Source of the DNA: Mesorhizobium sp. B4-1-3
Lineage (GTDB): Bacteria; Pseudomonadota; Alphaproteobacteria; Rhizobiales; Rhizobiaceae
Length of the DNA stretch: 64,000 nt
Assembly (NCBI RefSeq): GCF_006439355.1
Contig: NZ_VFTG01000003.1
Span: forward strand, 124,001 to 188,000
Direction: 5' to 3'
Shown here: one piece after another, positions 16,400 through 23,738 of the stretch
Layout: every line of letters begins with the position of its first letter
Position numbering within the stretch: the first letter of the stretch is position 1
The notes under the pieces: model-generated
Databases searched by the model: none
What the model was told of the DNA's origin: nothing
The model's input: only the letters and a program-made list of their open reading frames with translations
Translations under genes and position numbers: made by a program

Positions 16400-17259
16400 A
16401 GGGGCGCCCAGCCCCGCATTGCGTGACGCAGGAGCAACCAGTGCCGGCGCAAGGTGGAGAGCGCCACCGTCCTGCCGAGCGCCGAACTGCCCGCCTTTTC
16501 CATCTTGTCGAGATAGGCGCGCGTCAGCGCCAGCGGCAGGAATGCAGGGCGCAGCGAAACCGGAAGCGCCGGCGCACCCTTCTCGAAGGCGTTGAGATGC
16601 TCCCGCGCCAGCGCGATCATCGCCGCCACTGCGCGCTCCGCGACTGCCCCGTCCTCTCCGTTGACGAACGCTTCCGACGTCGTGCCGGCCGCCGCCAGGA
16701 TATCGGACGGAACAAAGCACTGCCCGCGCCGACGATGCAACGGCAACAGAAGCAGCAGGCCGGTGATGGCCTGGGCACAGCCGGCCCGGCCCGCCAGCTC
16801 GGCAAAGGCGGGCGCCGCGACCGGATCGAGCACCATGGCCGCAAGCTGGATCAGCGCCGAGGCCGTTTCGCCGCAATAGCCTTCGAGGTCGGTCCGCGAT
16901 GGCATCGGATCGTCATAGAGATCGAAGATGCGCGCCTCGAGCATGTTCTCGAAAGCCGTTTTCGGCAGATGGTTGGCGGCAATCGTCGCGCGCAGCGCAT
17001 CGGCGCTCGGATGGCCTGTTTCGGCATCGCCCTCGGCCGAAATGACGTCGCGCCACCATTGCAGCCTGACCTCGCCCGGCAGCGGCTCGTGGATGCGATC
17101 GCGCACGCTCGCGACTTCGGCGTTGAAGGCGTAGAGCGCGAGCAGCGCGTCGCGCTTGTCGGCCGGCGCGTAGAGCGCCGACAAATAGCGGTCATGGTCG
17201 GCGGCCCGCACGGCATCCATGACGATGTCGCCCGTCACGATGTTGGAAGCGGCGGCCAT
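16396..17259 (-). CDS. Squalene/phytoene synthase-fold protein, NDUFAF6-like
   Basis: A 287-residue protein of the isoprenoid synthase head-to-head fold. The N-terminus (HDRYLSALYAPADKRDALLALYAFNAEVASVRD) aligns in pattern with human NDUFAF6/C8orf38, a complex I assembly factor, more than with CrtB or HpnC/D. The aspartate-rich substrate motif is degenerate: NAEVASVRD replaces the usual DxxxD. The second motif reads YCGETAS without the expected Asp. A catalytic prenyl-transferase role is therefore doubtful. It abuts the Mth938-domain gene (an NDUFAF3 homologue) without a gap, and secDF is upstream. This context supports a complex I assembly role, an inference from homology and synteny. Confidence 0.8.
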   Translation of the reverse strand: MAAASNIVTGDIVMDAVRAADHDRYLSALYAPADKRDALLALYAFNAEVASVRDRIHEPLPGEVRLQWWRDVISAEGDAETGHPSADALRATIAANHLPKTAFENMLEARIFDLYDDPMPSRTDLEGYCGETASALIQLAAMVLDPVAAPAFAELAGRAGCAQAITGLLLLLPLHRRRGQCFVPSDILAAAGTTSEAFVNGEDGAVAERAVAAMIALAREHLNAFEKGAPALPVSLRPAFLPLALTRAYLDKMEKAGSSALGRTVALSTLRRHWLLLRHAMRGWAPL

Positions 17260-17649
17260 TCAATCGACGGCGATCAGCGCGGCGGCGACGGCGCGGTCTT
17301 CGGCGAGCAACACATTGTAGGTCCGCACCGCCGCTCCCGTCGACATCGGGTCGGCGGAGATGCCGGCCTCCTTGAACGCGGCGCGCAGCGCCGCCGGCAG
17401 CGGTCGCAAGTCCTTGCCCATGCCGATCAGCAGGATCTCGACGTTGCCGGCCTCTGCGAACAGCTTGTCGAAATCGGCAGCTCTCAGCGCCAGCGGATCG
17501 GCGGGTTCCCAGCCATGAATGCCCGACGGCAGGACGAGCAGCGATCCGCGATGCGACATGTCGGCAAAGCGGAAGCCGCCATTGCCATAGGCTTCGATCG
17601 GCGCCTTGCCTGGGAAATGCGCCTCGCGGATGATGATGCCTTTGGCCAT
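17260..17649 (-). CDS. Mth938-like domain protein, NDUFAF3 homologue
   Basis: A 129-residue single-domain protein with the Mth938/NDUFAF3 fold pattern (IEAYGNGGFRFADMSHRGSLLVLPSGIHGW, then VEILLIGMGKDLRPLP and GISADPMSTGAAVRTYNVLLAEDR). The human homologue NDUFAF3 (C3orf60) is a mitochondrial complex I assembly factor whose bacterial relatives are known to sit beside secDF-yajC, as here. Its stop is directly adjacent to the start of the NDUFAF6-like gene. A pair of palindromic elements lies between this gene and secDF. Confidence 0.85.
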   Translation of the reverse strand: MAKGIIIREAHFPGKAPIEAYGNGGFRFADMSHRGSLLVLPSGIHGWEPADPLALRAADFDKLFAEAGNVEILLIGMGKDLRPLPAALRAAFKEAGISADPMSTGAAVRTYNVLLAEDRAVAAALIAVD

Positions 17650-17654
17650 GGGTC

Positions 17655-17707
17655 TAGAGCATGATGCCGAAAAATGTGGAGCGGTTTTCGGACGACATCA
17701 TGCTCTA
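17655..17707. repeat. Rhizobial interspersed palindromic repeat, well preserved copy
   Basis: Nested perfect arms: AGAGCATGATG (17656-17666) pairs with CATCATGCTCT (17696-17706), and inside it CCGAAAA (17667-17673) pairs with TTTTCGG (17685-17691). The loop contains the GTGGAGCGG core. It is the best preserved of four copies in the window (others at 2384, 8699, 29839). Confidence 0.8.
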
Positions 17708-17723
17708 TCTCTTTGATTTAGGG

Positions 17724-17763
17724 CCGGATGATTCCAGGTCGACTCGACCTGGAATCATACCGG
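17724..17763. repeat. Long perfect palindrome next to the repeat, second mosaic unit
   Basis: ATGATTCCAGGTCGA and TCGACCTGGAATCAT form a 15-bp perfect stem around a single C. After a one-base bulge (A17759) the pairing continues with CCGG/CCGG. With the repeat at 17655 it fills the 125-base gap between secDF and the Mth938 gene. It could stop or stabilise the secDF transcript. Confidence 0.75.
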
Positions 17764-17774
17764 CGTTGATGGCG

Positions 17775-20324
17775 TCAGGTCGTCACGGCCTTGCCGTTCA
17801 CCGGCTTCTTTTCCTCTTCGGTCGCGGACTGCGGCCGCAAGCGGAACAGGATCAGCAGCGGCGCCGCGATGAAGATCGAAGAATAGGTGCCGAACACCAC
17901 GCCGAACAGCATCGCCAGCGTAAAGGAACGGATCACCTCACCGCCAAACAGCACCAGTGCCAACAGCGCCAGAGAGGTGGTGACAGAAGTCAGCGTAGTT
18001 CTGGACAGCGTCTCGTTGATGGCGTTGTTTAAGAGCTGCGGCAGCGGCATCTTCTTGTATCTTCGAAGATCCTCGCGGACGCGGTCATAGACCACGATGG
18101 TATCATTCAGCGAGTAGCCGATGATAGTCAGGATGGCCGCCAGCGACGACTGGTTGAACTCCAGCCCCGTCAGGACGAAGAAGCCGATCGTCATCACCAC
18201 ATCGTGCACCGTGGCCACGATGGCGCCGACGGCGAACTGCCATTCGAAGCGGAACCAGACATAGAGCAGGATGCCCGCCAGCGCGATCAGCATGGCGATC
18301 GTGCCCTGCTTGGCCAGCTCGCCTGAGACCGTCGGTCCCACCACTTCGACGCGGCGGAAATCATATTGGTCCTGCAGCTCGCCCCGCACCTTGTCGATGA
18401 CGGTCTGCTCGGCATTCTCGCCGGCCTCCTGCGTGCCGACACGGATCAGCACGTCGTTCGGCGCGCCGAACTGCTGCACCTGGATCTCGCCGATATTGAG
18501 CTCCGACAGCCTGTTGCGGATGTCGCCGAGATCGGCATCGCCCTTCTTGGACTGCACCTCGATTATTGAGCCGCCTTTGAAGTCGATGCCGTAGTTGATG
18601 CCAAGTGTCAGGAACCCGACGACCGATAGGATCGACAACGTGCTGGAGAGAGCGAAGGTCCAGCGGCGGATGCCCATGAACGGGATCTTCGTGCCTGGCG
18701 GAACGAAGGTGACCGGCGCGCGCGGCAATTCCTTCGGCCGGGCGCGGCGCAGCCAAATGGACACCAGCATGCGGGTGAAGGTGAAGGCGGTGAAGACGGT
18801 GGTCAGAATACCGATCGCGTAGGTGATGGCAAAGCCCTTGACCGGGCCGGTGCCCAGCCAGAACAGCACCACGGTGGCGATCAGCGAGGTGACGTTGGAG
18901 TCGACGATCGTCGCCAGCGCCTTCGAGAAGCCGGTGTCGATCGCCTGGATCACCGAGCGGCCGGCTCGCCGCTCCTCGCGGATGCGCTCGTAGATCAGAA
19001 CGTTGGAGTCCACCGCCATGCCGATGGTGAGCACGATACCGGCGATGCCGGGCAGGGTCAGCGTTGCGCCCAGCAGCGACAGCGCACCGACGATCATCGC
19101 AACGTGGACCGCCAAAGCGATGTTGGCGAGGAACCCGAGAAAGCCATAGGCGACGAACATAAAGGCAACGACGAGGATTGAGCCGATCACGCCAGCCACC
19201 TTGCCGGCGTGGATGGAGTCCTGACCAAGGCCCGGGCCGACGGTACGCTCTTCGATGATGGTCAATTTAGCCGGCAGGGCGCCGGCGCGCAGCAAGACGG
19301 CGAGGTCGTTGGCACTTTCGGCCGTGAAATTGCCGGAGATCTGACCGCTGCCGCCAAGGATAGGCTCGCGGATCACCGGCGCCGAAATCACCTGATTGTC
19401 GAGCACGATGGCGAACGGCTTGCCGACATTCTGTTGGGTCGCCTGGCCGAACCTAGTCGCTCCGCGGGAATTGAAGGTGAACGAAACCACCGGCTCATTG
19501 GTCTGCGAATTATAAGTCGGCGTCGCATTCGACAGGTCTTCGCCCGACACGATGACGCGGTTTTCGACCAGATAAGGAACGGGAGGATCGTCCTGCGAAT
19601 CGAGGACTGAATCGCCAGGCGGCGGGCGATTCTTGATCGCGTCCTGGACCGGCACCGACGTATCGACCATCTGGAACGTCAGCTTGGCGGTTTGGCCGAT
19701 GATGTCCTTGAGCCTTTGCGGATTTTGCAGTCCGGGCACCTGAACCAGAATGCGATCGTCACCCTGCCGCTGCACGATAGGTTCCGTCGTGCCGAGCGCA
19801 TTGACGCGTCGCTCCACCACCTCGATCGCCTGCGACAACGCCGTCGAGGTGCGGTACTTGATGCCTGCATCCGTGACGGTGAACTTCAACAATCCGGGTT
19901 CGGAATCGTCCAGCGCCATCGACTGGACGGAACCGCCGGCAAAGAGGCCGGCCGCGACCGGATTGGTTATCGGCTTCAACGCCGTCTTTGCGGCTTCGAC
20001 CTGGCTCGGATCGTTGATACGCACCTGCACGGTGCGGCCCGTTCCACCAAGTCCCGTATATTGGATCTTGGCATCGCGCAGCAGCGTCCTGATCTCGTCG
20101 CGTGTCGTCTCCAGTTGATCTTTGATCAGATCGTTCTGGTCCATCTGGAGCAGGATGTGCGAGCCGCCCTGAAGATCGAGGCCGAGCGTCATCTGCCGCT
20201 TCGGCACCCAGCTCGGCAATTGCGCCAGCATGCTTGCGGGGAAGAGATTGGGCGCGGCGAGGATCACTGTGATGGCCACGGCGAGCCAGATCAGGATCAT
20301 CTTCAGGCGCGAGAAATAGAGCAT
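17775..20324 (-). CDS. secDF: Fused protein translocase subunit SecDF
   Basis: 849 residues. SecD (about 1-530) has a first transmembrane helix, the large periplasmic P1 domain and the conserved QLGLDLQGGSH-type motif (here MTLGLDLQGGSHILLQMD, 45-62). SecF (about 545-849) restarts with IRRWTFALSSTLSILSVVGF and the motif GINYGIDFKGGSIIEV. Together they provide twelve helices and use the proton gradient to pull preproteins through SecYEG. Fusion of the two chains is common in this order. yajC is 54 bases upstream on the same strand, so they form one operon. Confidence 0.96.
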   Translation of the reverse strand: MLYFSRLKMILIWLAVAITVILAAPNLFPASMLAQLPSWVPKRQMTLGLDLQGGSHILLQMDQNDLIKDQLETTRDEIRTLLRDAKIQYTGLGGTGRTVQVRINDPSQVEAAKTALKPITNPVAAGLFAGGSVQSMALDDSEPGLLKFTVTDAGIKYRTSTALSQAIEVVERRVNALGTTEPIVQRQGDDRILVQVPGLQNPQRLKDIIGQTAKLTFQMVDTSVPVQDAIKNRPPPGDSVLDSQDDPPVPYLVENRVIVSGEDLSNATPTYNSQTNEPVVSFTFNSRGATRFGQATQQNVGKPFAIVLDNQVISAPVIREPILGGSGQISGNFTAESANDLAVLLRAGALPAKLTIIEERTVGPGLGQDSIHAGKVAGVIGSILVVAFMFVAYGFLGFLANIALAVHVAMIVGALSLLGATLTLPGIAGIVLTIGMAVDSNVLIYERIREERRAGRSVIQAIDTGFSKALATIVDSNVTSLIATVVLFWLGTGPVKGFAITYAIGILTTVFTAFTFTRMLVSIWLRRARPKELPRAPVTFVPPGTKIPFMGIRRWTFALSSTLSILSVVGFLTLGINYGIDFKGGSIIEVQSKKGDADLGDIRNRLSELNIGEIQVQQFGAPNDVLIRVGTQEAGENAEQTVIDKVRGELQDQYDFRRVEVVGPTVSGELAKQGTIAMLIALAGILLYVWFRFEWQFAVGAIVATVHDVVMTIGFFVLTGLEFNQSSLAAILTIIGYSLNDTIVVYDRVREDLRRYKKMPLPQLLNNAINETLSRTTLTSVTTSLALLALVLFGGEVIRSFTLAMLFGVVFGTYSSIFIAAPLLILFRLRPQSATEEEKKPVNGKAVTT

Positions 20325-20378
20325 TCGTTTTATCCGTTCAGGCGTACAAGCGGCTGCGTTCCGCCATCGAGGTTGGGA

Positions 20379-20717
20379 TTACTTCTTGGCGTTCTGGTTT
20401 GTCACCGGCTCGCCCTTGACGCGCACCTCCGAGATCGTCGAGCGCAGCGCCGTCACCTTGGTTCCGCCGCCAAGGTCGATCTCCAGTTCATTGTCGTCGA
20501 TCACCTTGGTCACCTTGCCGACGAAGCCGCCGCCAGTCACCACCGTATCGCCACGGCGCACCGCCGAGAGCATCTCCTGGCGCTTCTTCAGCTGCGCGCG
20601 CTGCGGCCGGATGATCAGAAAATACATGATCACGAAAATCAGGACAAACGGCAAAATCGAGATGAACATGTCTGGCGAAGCGCCGACGCCCTGGGCGTAT
20701 GCCGGTGTAACGAACAT
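20379..20717 (-). CDS. yajC: Preprotein translocase subunit YajC
   Basis: 112 residues with one transmembrane helix (MFISILPFVLIFVIMYFLII, about 17-36) followed by the hallmark RPQRAQLKKRQEML and a beta-rich YajC domain (GDTVVTGGGFVGKVTKVIDDNELEIDL). The ATG at 20717 has AGGAG upstream. It is an accessory of the SecDF complex and first gene of the yajC-secDF operon. Confidence 0.94.
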   Translation of the reverse strand: MFVTPAYAQGVGASPDMFISILPFVLIFVIMYFLIIRPQRAQLKKRQEMLSAVRRGDTVVTGGGFVGKVTKVIDDNELEIDLGGGTKVTALRSTISEVRVKGEPVTNQNAKK

Positions 20718-20983
20718 CAAGAAACTCCTGGATGGTGAAATTCCGCCGCGGCCGCCCCGCGAAAATTTGGCCGGAATATAGTCGGTAAACTTGCCAATGC
20801 AACTGCGCTGCCGGCCCAATCCGTTGCTTTTCCAGCCGTTTGCGGCGTGCTAGAGCGTCGCAGCGGAAGCCGCTTCGAGGCCACCGAAAGATCATGCTCC
20901 AACAAAAGCTTGGACCTGGTTCTTGCAGCGATGCCATGGAAGCTGCTCCCGCGCGCTGAAAGACCACAACAAAAAGACCCAAC

Positions 20984-21856
20984 ATGACCGACAGCCTGGA
21001 CGCCTTGAACAAGAAACTCGACCTCCTGATCGAGGCAGTTTCCCGCCTAGCCCCGCCGCGTGTACCGCAGACAGATCTCGGCGTCGCCGACTGTTTCGTG
21101 TGGCAGGCGGACCCAGGCTTTCTGGAACCGGTGCGCAAGGTCAACCGCGTCGACATCGGCCTGATCCGCGGCGTCGACCGCGTGCGCGACATCCTGCTCG
21201 ACAACACAGAGCGCTTCGCATCCGGCTACGCGGCCAACAACGTGCTCTTGTGGGGCGCGCGCGGCATGGGCAAGTCGTCGCTGGTCAAGGCCGTGCATGC
21301 CACCGTCAACGCCTCTGACAAGCTCGACCGGCCGCTGAAGCTGATCGAGATCCACCGCGAGGACATCGACACGCTGCCCAAGCTGATGGGTCTCCTGAAG
21401 GCGGCGCCCTATCGGTTCATCCTGTTTTGCGACGACCTCTCCTTCGACCATGACGACACCTCCTACAAGTCGCTGAAGGCGGCGCTCGAAGGCGGCGTCG
21501 AGGGCCGGCCCGCCAATGTCATCTTCTACGCCACCTCCAACCGGCGGCATCTTTTGCCGCGCGACATGATCGACAATGAGCGCTCGACCGCGATCAATCC
21601 GTCGGAAGCGGTCGAGGAAAAAGTCTCGCTATCCGACCGTTTCGGTCTCTGGCTCGGCTTTCACAAATGCTCGCAGGACGAATATCTCGACATGATCGAC
21701 GGCTATGTCCGCTACCACGGCCTGACGATCGACCCCGAGCAATTGCGCGCCGAAGCGCTGGAATGGGCAACGACGCGCGGCAGCCGTTCCGGCCGCGTCG
21801 CCTGGCAGTTCACGCAGGACCTCGCCGGCCGGCTCGGCAAGCCGCTGAAGGATTGA
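20984..21856 (+). CDS. DUF815 family AAA+-like ATPase
   Basis: 290 residues. Walker A is LLWGARGMGKSSL (88-100) and Walker B FILFCDDLSF (145-154). An Arg-finger-like segment, NVIFYATSNRRHLLPRD, follows. The family is widespread in proteobacteria and of uncertain role, and is often a neighbour of yajC-secDF and nlpD genes, as here. It diverges from yajC across a 266-base gap. The ATG at 20984 gives the family's usual N-terminus. Confidence 0.88.
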   Translation: MTDSLDALNKKLDLLIEAVSRLAPPRVPQTDLGVADCFVWQADPGFLEPVRKVNRVDIGLIRGVDRVRDILLDNTERFASGYAANNVLLWGARGMGKSSLVKAVHATVNASDKLDRPLKLIEIHREDIDTLPKLMGLLKAAPYRFILFCDDLSFDHDDTSYKSLKAALEGGVEGRPANVIFYATSNRRHLLPRDMIDNERSTAINPSEAVEEKVSLSDRFGLWLGFHKCSQDEYLDMIDGYVRYHGLTIDPEQLRAEALEWATTRGSRSGRVAWQFTQDLAGRLGKPLKD

Positions 21857-21859
21857 ATG

Positions 21860-22690
21860 TCACTTGCGCGGCTGCGCCCGTCGCAAGTCGCGCGGCGTCT
21901 GGCCGATCTCGCGGCGCATCCAATGCGCCAGATGTGACTGGTGCGCGAAGCCCGTCAAGGCTGCAACCTCGCTCGTGCTGAGACCGCCTTGCTTGAGCAG
22001 AACGCGCGCCCTTTCCACACGGCGTCGCAGCACGTAGCGATGCAGGGTGACGCCCGTCGCCACCTTGAACCATGTCCGTAAGTGCGAGCTGCTCGCGCCG
22101 GCAACCCGGCTCAGCCGGTCAATCGAAAGCGGCTCGTGGAGAGCGGTCTCTATGTGTTCCAGAACCCGCTTGAGCTGCGCATCCGACAACCGGTTCGTTT
22201 GAACAATGTCCGGCCCATCGAGACCGAGCAGCCTTACCGCAAGGGCCGCACCGATGCTGTCGTCAAACAAAGGGCCGCTCGGCGCGCCGGCATTGAGATC
22301 GCTCTGCAGCGCTCGGGCGAGATGTTCGATGCGCTGGTCACGAAGCAAATGGCGCGTGTCGAGCCGCGACGCTCGCGCCCTGCCGCCAAGTTCCGCGGCG
22401 ACCCTTTCCATCAAGGCGGGCTGCAAGACGATCTCAATCGTCTCGAACGGGGTTTCGGCGTCGAAGCCGCCCTCCTCCCCAGCCGGCACCAGGTCGATAT
22501 CGCCGGCGCGCCTGACGAAATATCGCCCGACCTGGTTGCAGTAGGAGCGCGTCGCCGCGCTTGCATGCATCATAATGCGATGATGTGGCGCGCGGGGCAG
22601 CCGATGCACGCCTGCCTCGACATGCCGGCTAACCATCATGACGTCGGACGGGACCGGAGCGAATTGCGAAAGCATGCTCTCTCGATTCAT
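21860..22690 (-). CDS. AraC family transcriptional regulator
   Basis: 276 residues. A C-terminal double helix-turn-helix domain (about 175-272; LSIDRLSRVAGASSSHLRTWFK, then STSEVAALTGFAHQSHLAHWMRREIGQTPRDLRR) follows an N-terminal effector-type domain (AGDIDLVPAGEEGGFDAE). The ATG at 22690 has GGCGGGAGTCC upstream. It is transcribed divergently from the epimerase-like gene with only 40 bases between the start codons, so it very probably controls that gene and itself. It converges tightly with the DUF815 gene (3 bases). Confidence 0.88.
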   Translation of the reverse strand: MNRESMLSQFAPVPSDVMMVSRHVEAGVHRLPRAPHHRIMMHASAATRSYCNQVGRYFVRRAGDIDLVPAGEEGGFDAETPFETIEIVLQPALMERVAAELGGRARASRLDTRHLLRDQRIEHLARALQSDLNAGAPSGPLFDDSIGAALAVRLLGLDGPDIVQTNRLSDAQLKRVLEHIETALHEPLSIDRLSRVAGASSSHLRTWFKVATGVTLHRYVLRRRVERARVLLKQGGLSTSEVAALTGFAHQSHLAHWMRREIGQTPRDLRRAQPRK

Positions 22691-22730
22691 GGACTCCCGC
22701 CTCTCCTTCAAACATGGAAGAGAGGTTGCC

Positions 22731-23621
22731 ATGAGTTCGTATGTTGTTGTCGGCGCTGGCCCGGTTGGACTTGAGACCGCCCGGCTTCTTGGCGAAGAAG
22801 GCCATGATGTCATCCTGACCAGCCGAAGCGTCGGTTCGAAATCGTTGCGGAATGTGCGGTCGATACAGGCTGATGCCACGGACGCCTCGGCGCTGTCGCG
22901 TGTCTGCCGCGGCGCCGATGCCGTTTTCATGTGTGCCATGGCCACATATCATCGCTGGGCAACCGACTTTTTCCCCATAATCGACGGCACCGTGCGCGCC
23001 GCGGAAGCAGTGGGCGCCAAGCTCATCGTGCTTGGAAACCTCTATGGTTACGGCAAGAATGGCGACAACCCGCTGCGCTCCGACATGCCACTGGACCCGA
23101 ATTCGAAGAAGGGAACCGCCAGGACCATCATGTGGCAGCGGGCGGCCCGCGCCTGCGTGCCGGCGATCGAAATACGGTCCAGCGACTATCTCGGGCACGG
23201 CGCGATCAGCTACTTCTCGCTGATCGCCCTGCCCTCCATTATCGAGGACAAGCCCGTCGCCTTCATTGGCGACCTCGACGCCACCCATGCCTGGAGCTTC
23301 ACCAAGGACGTCGCCAAGACGCTCGTCGCGGCCTCCCGCTACGCCGGCGAATGGGGACGGGCGTTTCATGTCCCCTCGCAACACGCTTCGCCTAACGAGC
23401 TTATCCGCAAAACCGCAGCGATGCTCGGCCGGGATATTGCGGAGACGCACTCCTACTCCGTCCCCGAGATGGAGGCGCTGGGCATGCATGAACTGATCGA
23501 GATGAGATATCTCTTCGAGACCCCCTTGCTCGTTGAATCGTCCGACGCGGAGACGCTTCTGGGCGTTAAGGCCAGCAGCCTCGAGGAGATGATCGCCGAC
23601 ACGCTCCAGGATCATCTTTAA
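22731..23621 (+). CDS. NAD(P)-dependent epimerase/reductase-like protein
   Basis: 296 residues with a Rossmann N-terminus, SYVVVGAGPVGLETARLLGEEGHDV (3-27), and an NmrA/extended SDR-like layout. Active-site features such as YGKNGDNP (about 103-110) are present, but a canonical YxxxK is not clear, so it may be an atypical SDR. The ATG at 22731 follows GAGAGGTTGCC. The substrate is unknown. It is the likely target of the divergent AraC regulator. Confidence 0.75.
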   Translation: MSSYVVVGAGPVGLETARLLGEEGHDVILTSRSVGSKSLRNVRSIQADATDASALSRVCRGADAVFMCAMATYHRWATDFFPIIDGTVRAAEAVGAKLIVLGNLYGYGKNGDNPLRSDMPLDPNSKKGTARTIMWQRAARACVPAIEIRSSDYLGHGAISYFSLIALPSIIEDKPVAFIGDLDATHAWSFTKDVAKTLVAASRYAGEWGRAFHVPSQHASPNELIRKTAAMLGRDIAETHSYSVPEMEALGMHELIEMRYLFETPLLVESSDAETLLGVKASSLEEMIADTLQDHL

Positions 23622-23659
23622 GCCTTTAAGGCCCGAGCTTCGGCAATCTTCCGCAACTG

Positions 23660-23687
23660 AAAAAGCCCGCCCCTTACAGGGCGGGCT
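23660..23687 (-). terminator. Rho-independent terminator of nlpD
   Basis: AGCCCGCCC pairs perfectly with GGGCGGGCT across a 6-base loop. On the minus strand it is followed by TTTTC, 52 bases beyond the nlpD-type gene. It can also serve the plus-strand epimerase gene. Confidence 0.8.
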
Positions 23688-23738
23688 GAGGACGGCGGGG
23701 CCGGACTGGAGGTCAGGCGGCCCGCGATTGTTCTTGTT

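Noticed and set aside
16384-17664. Plus-strand ORF of about 426 codons over the NDUFAF6-like and Mth938 genes
   Set aside because: Arg/Gln-rich shadow; the minus-strand genes match known families.
20850-20920. Further copy of the interspersed repeat upstream of DUF815
   Set aside because: Only GATCATGCTC and a short AT-rich tail match; the core GCGGTTTT is absent, so it is not counted as a copy.
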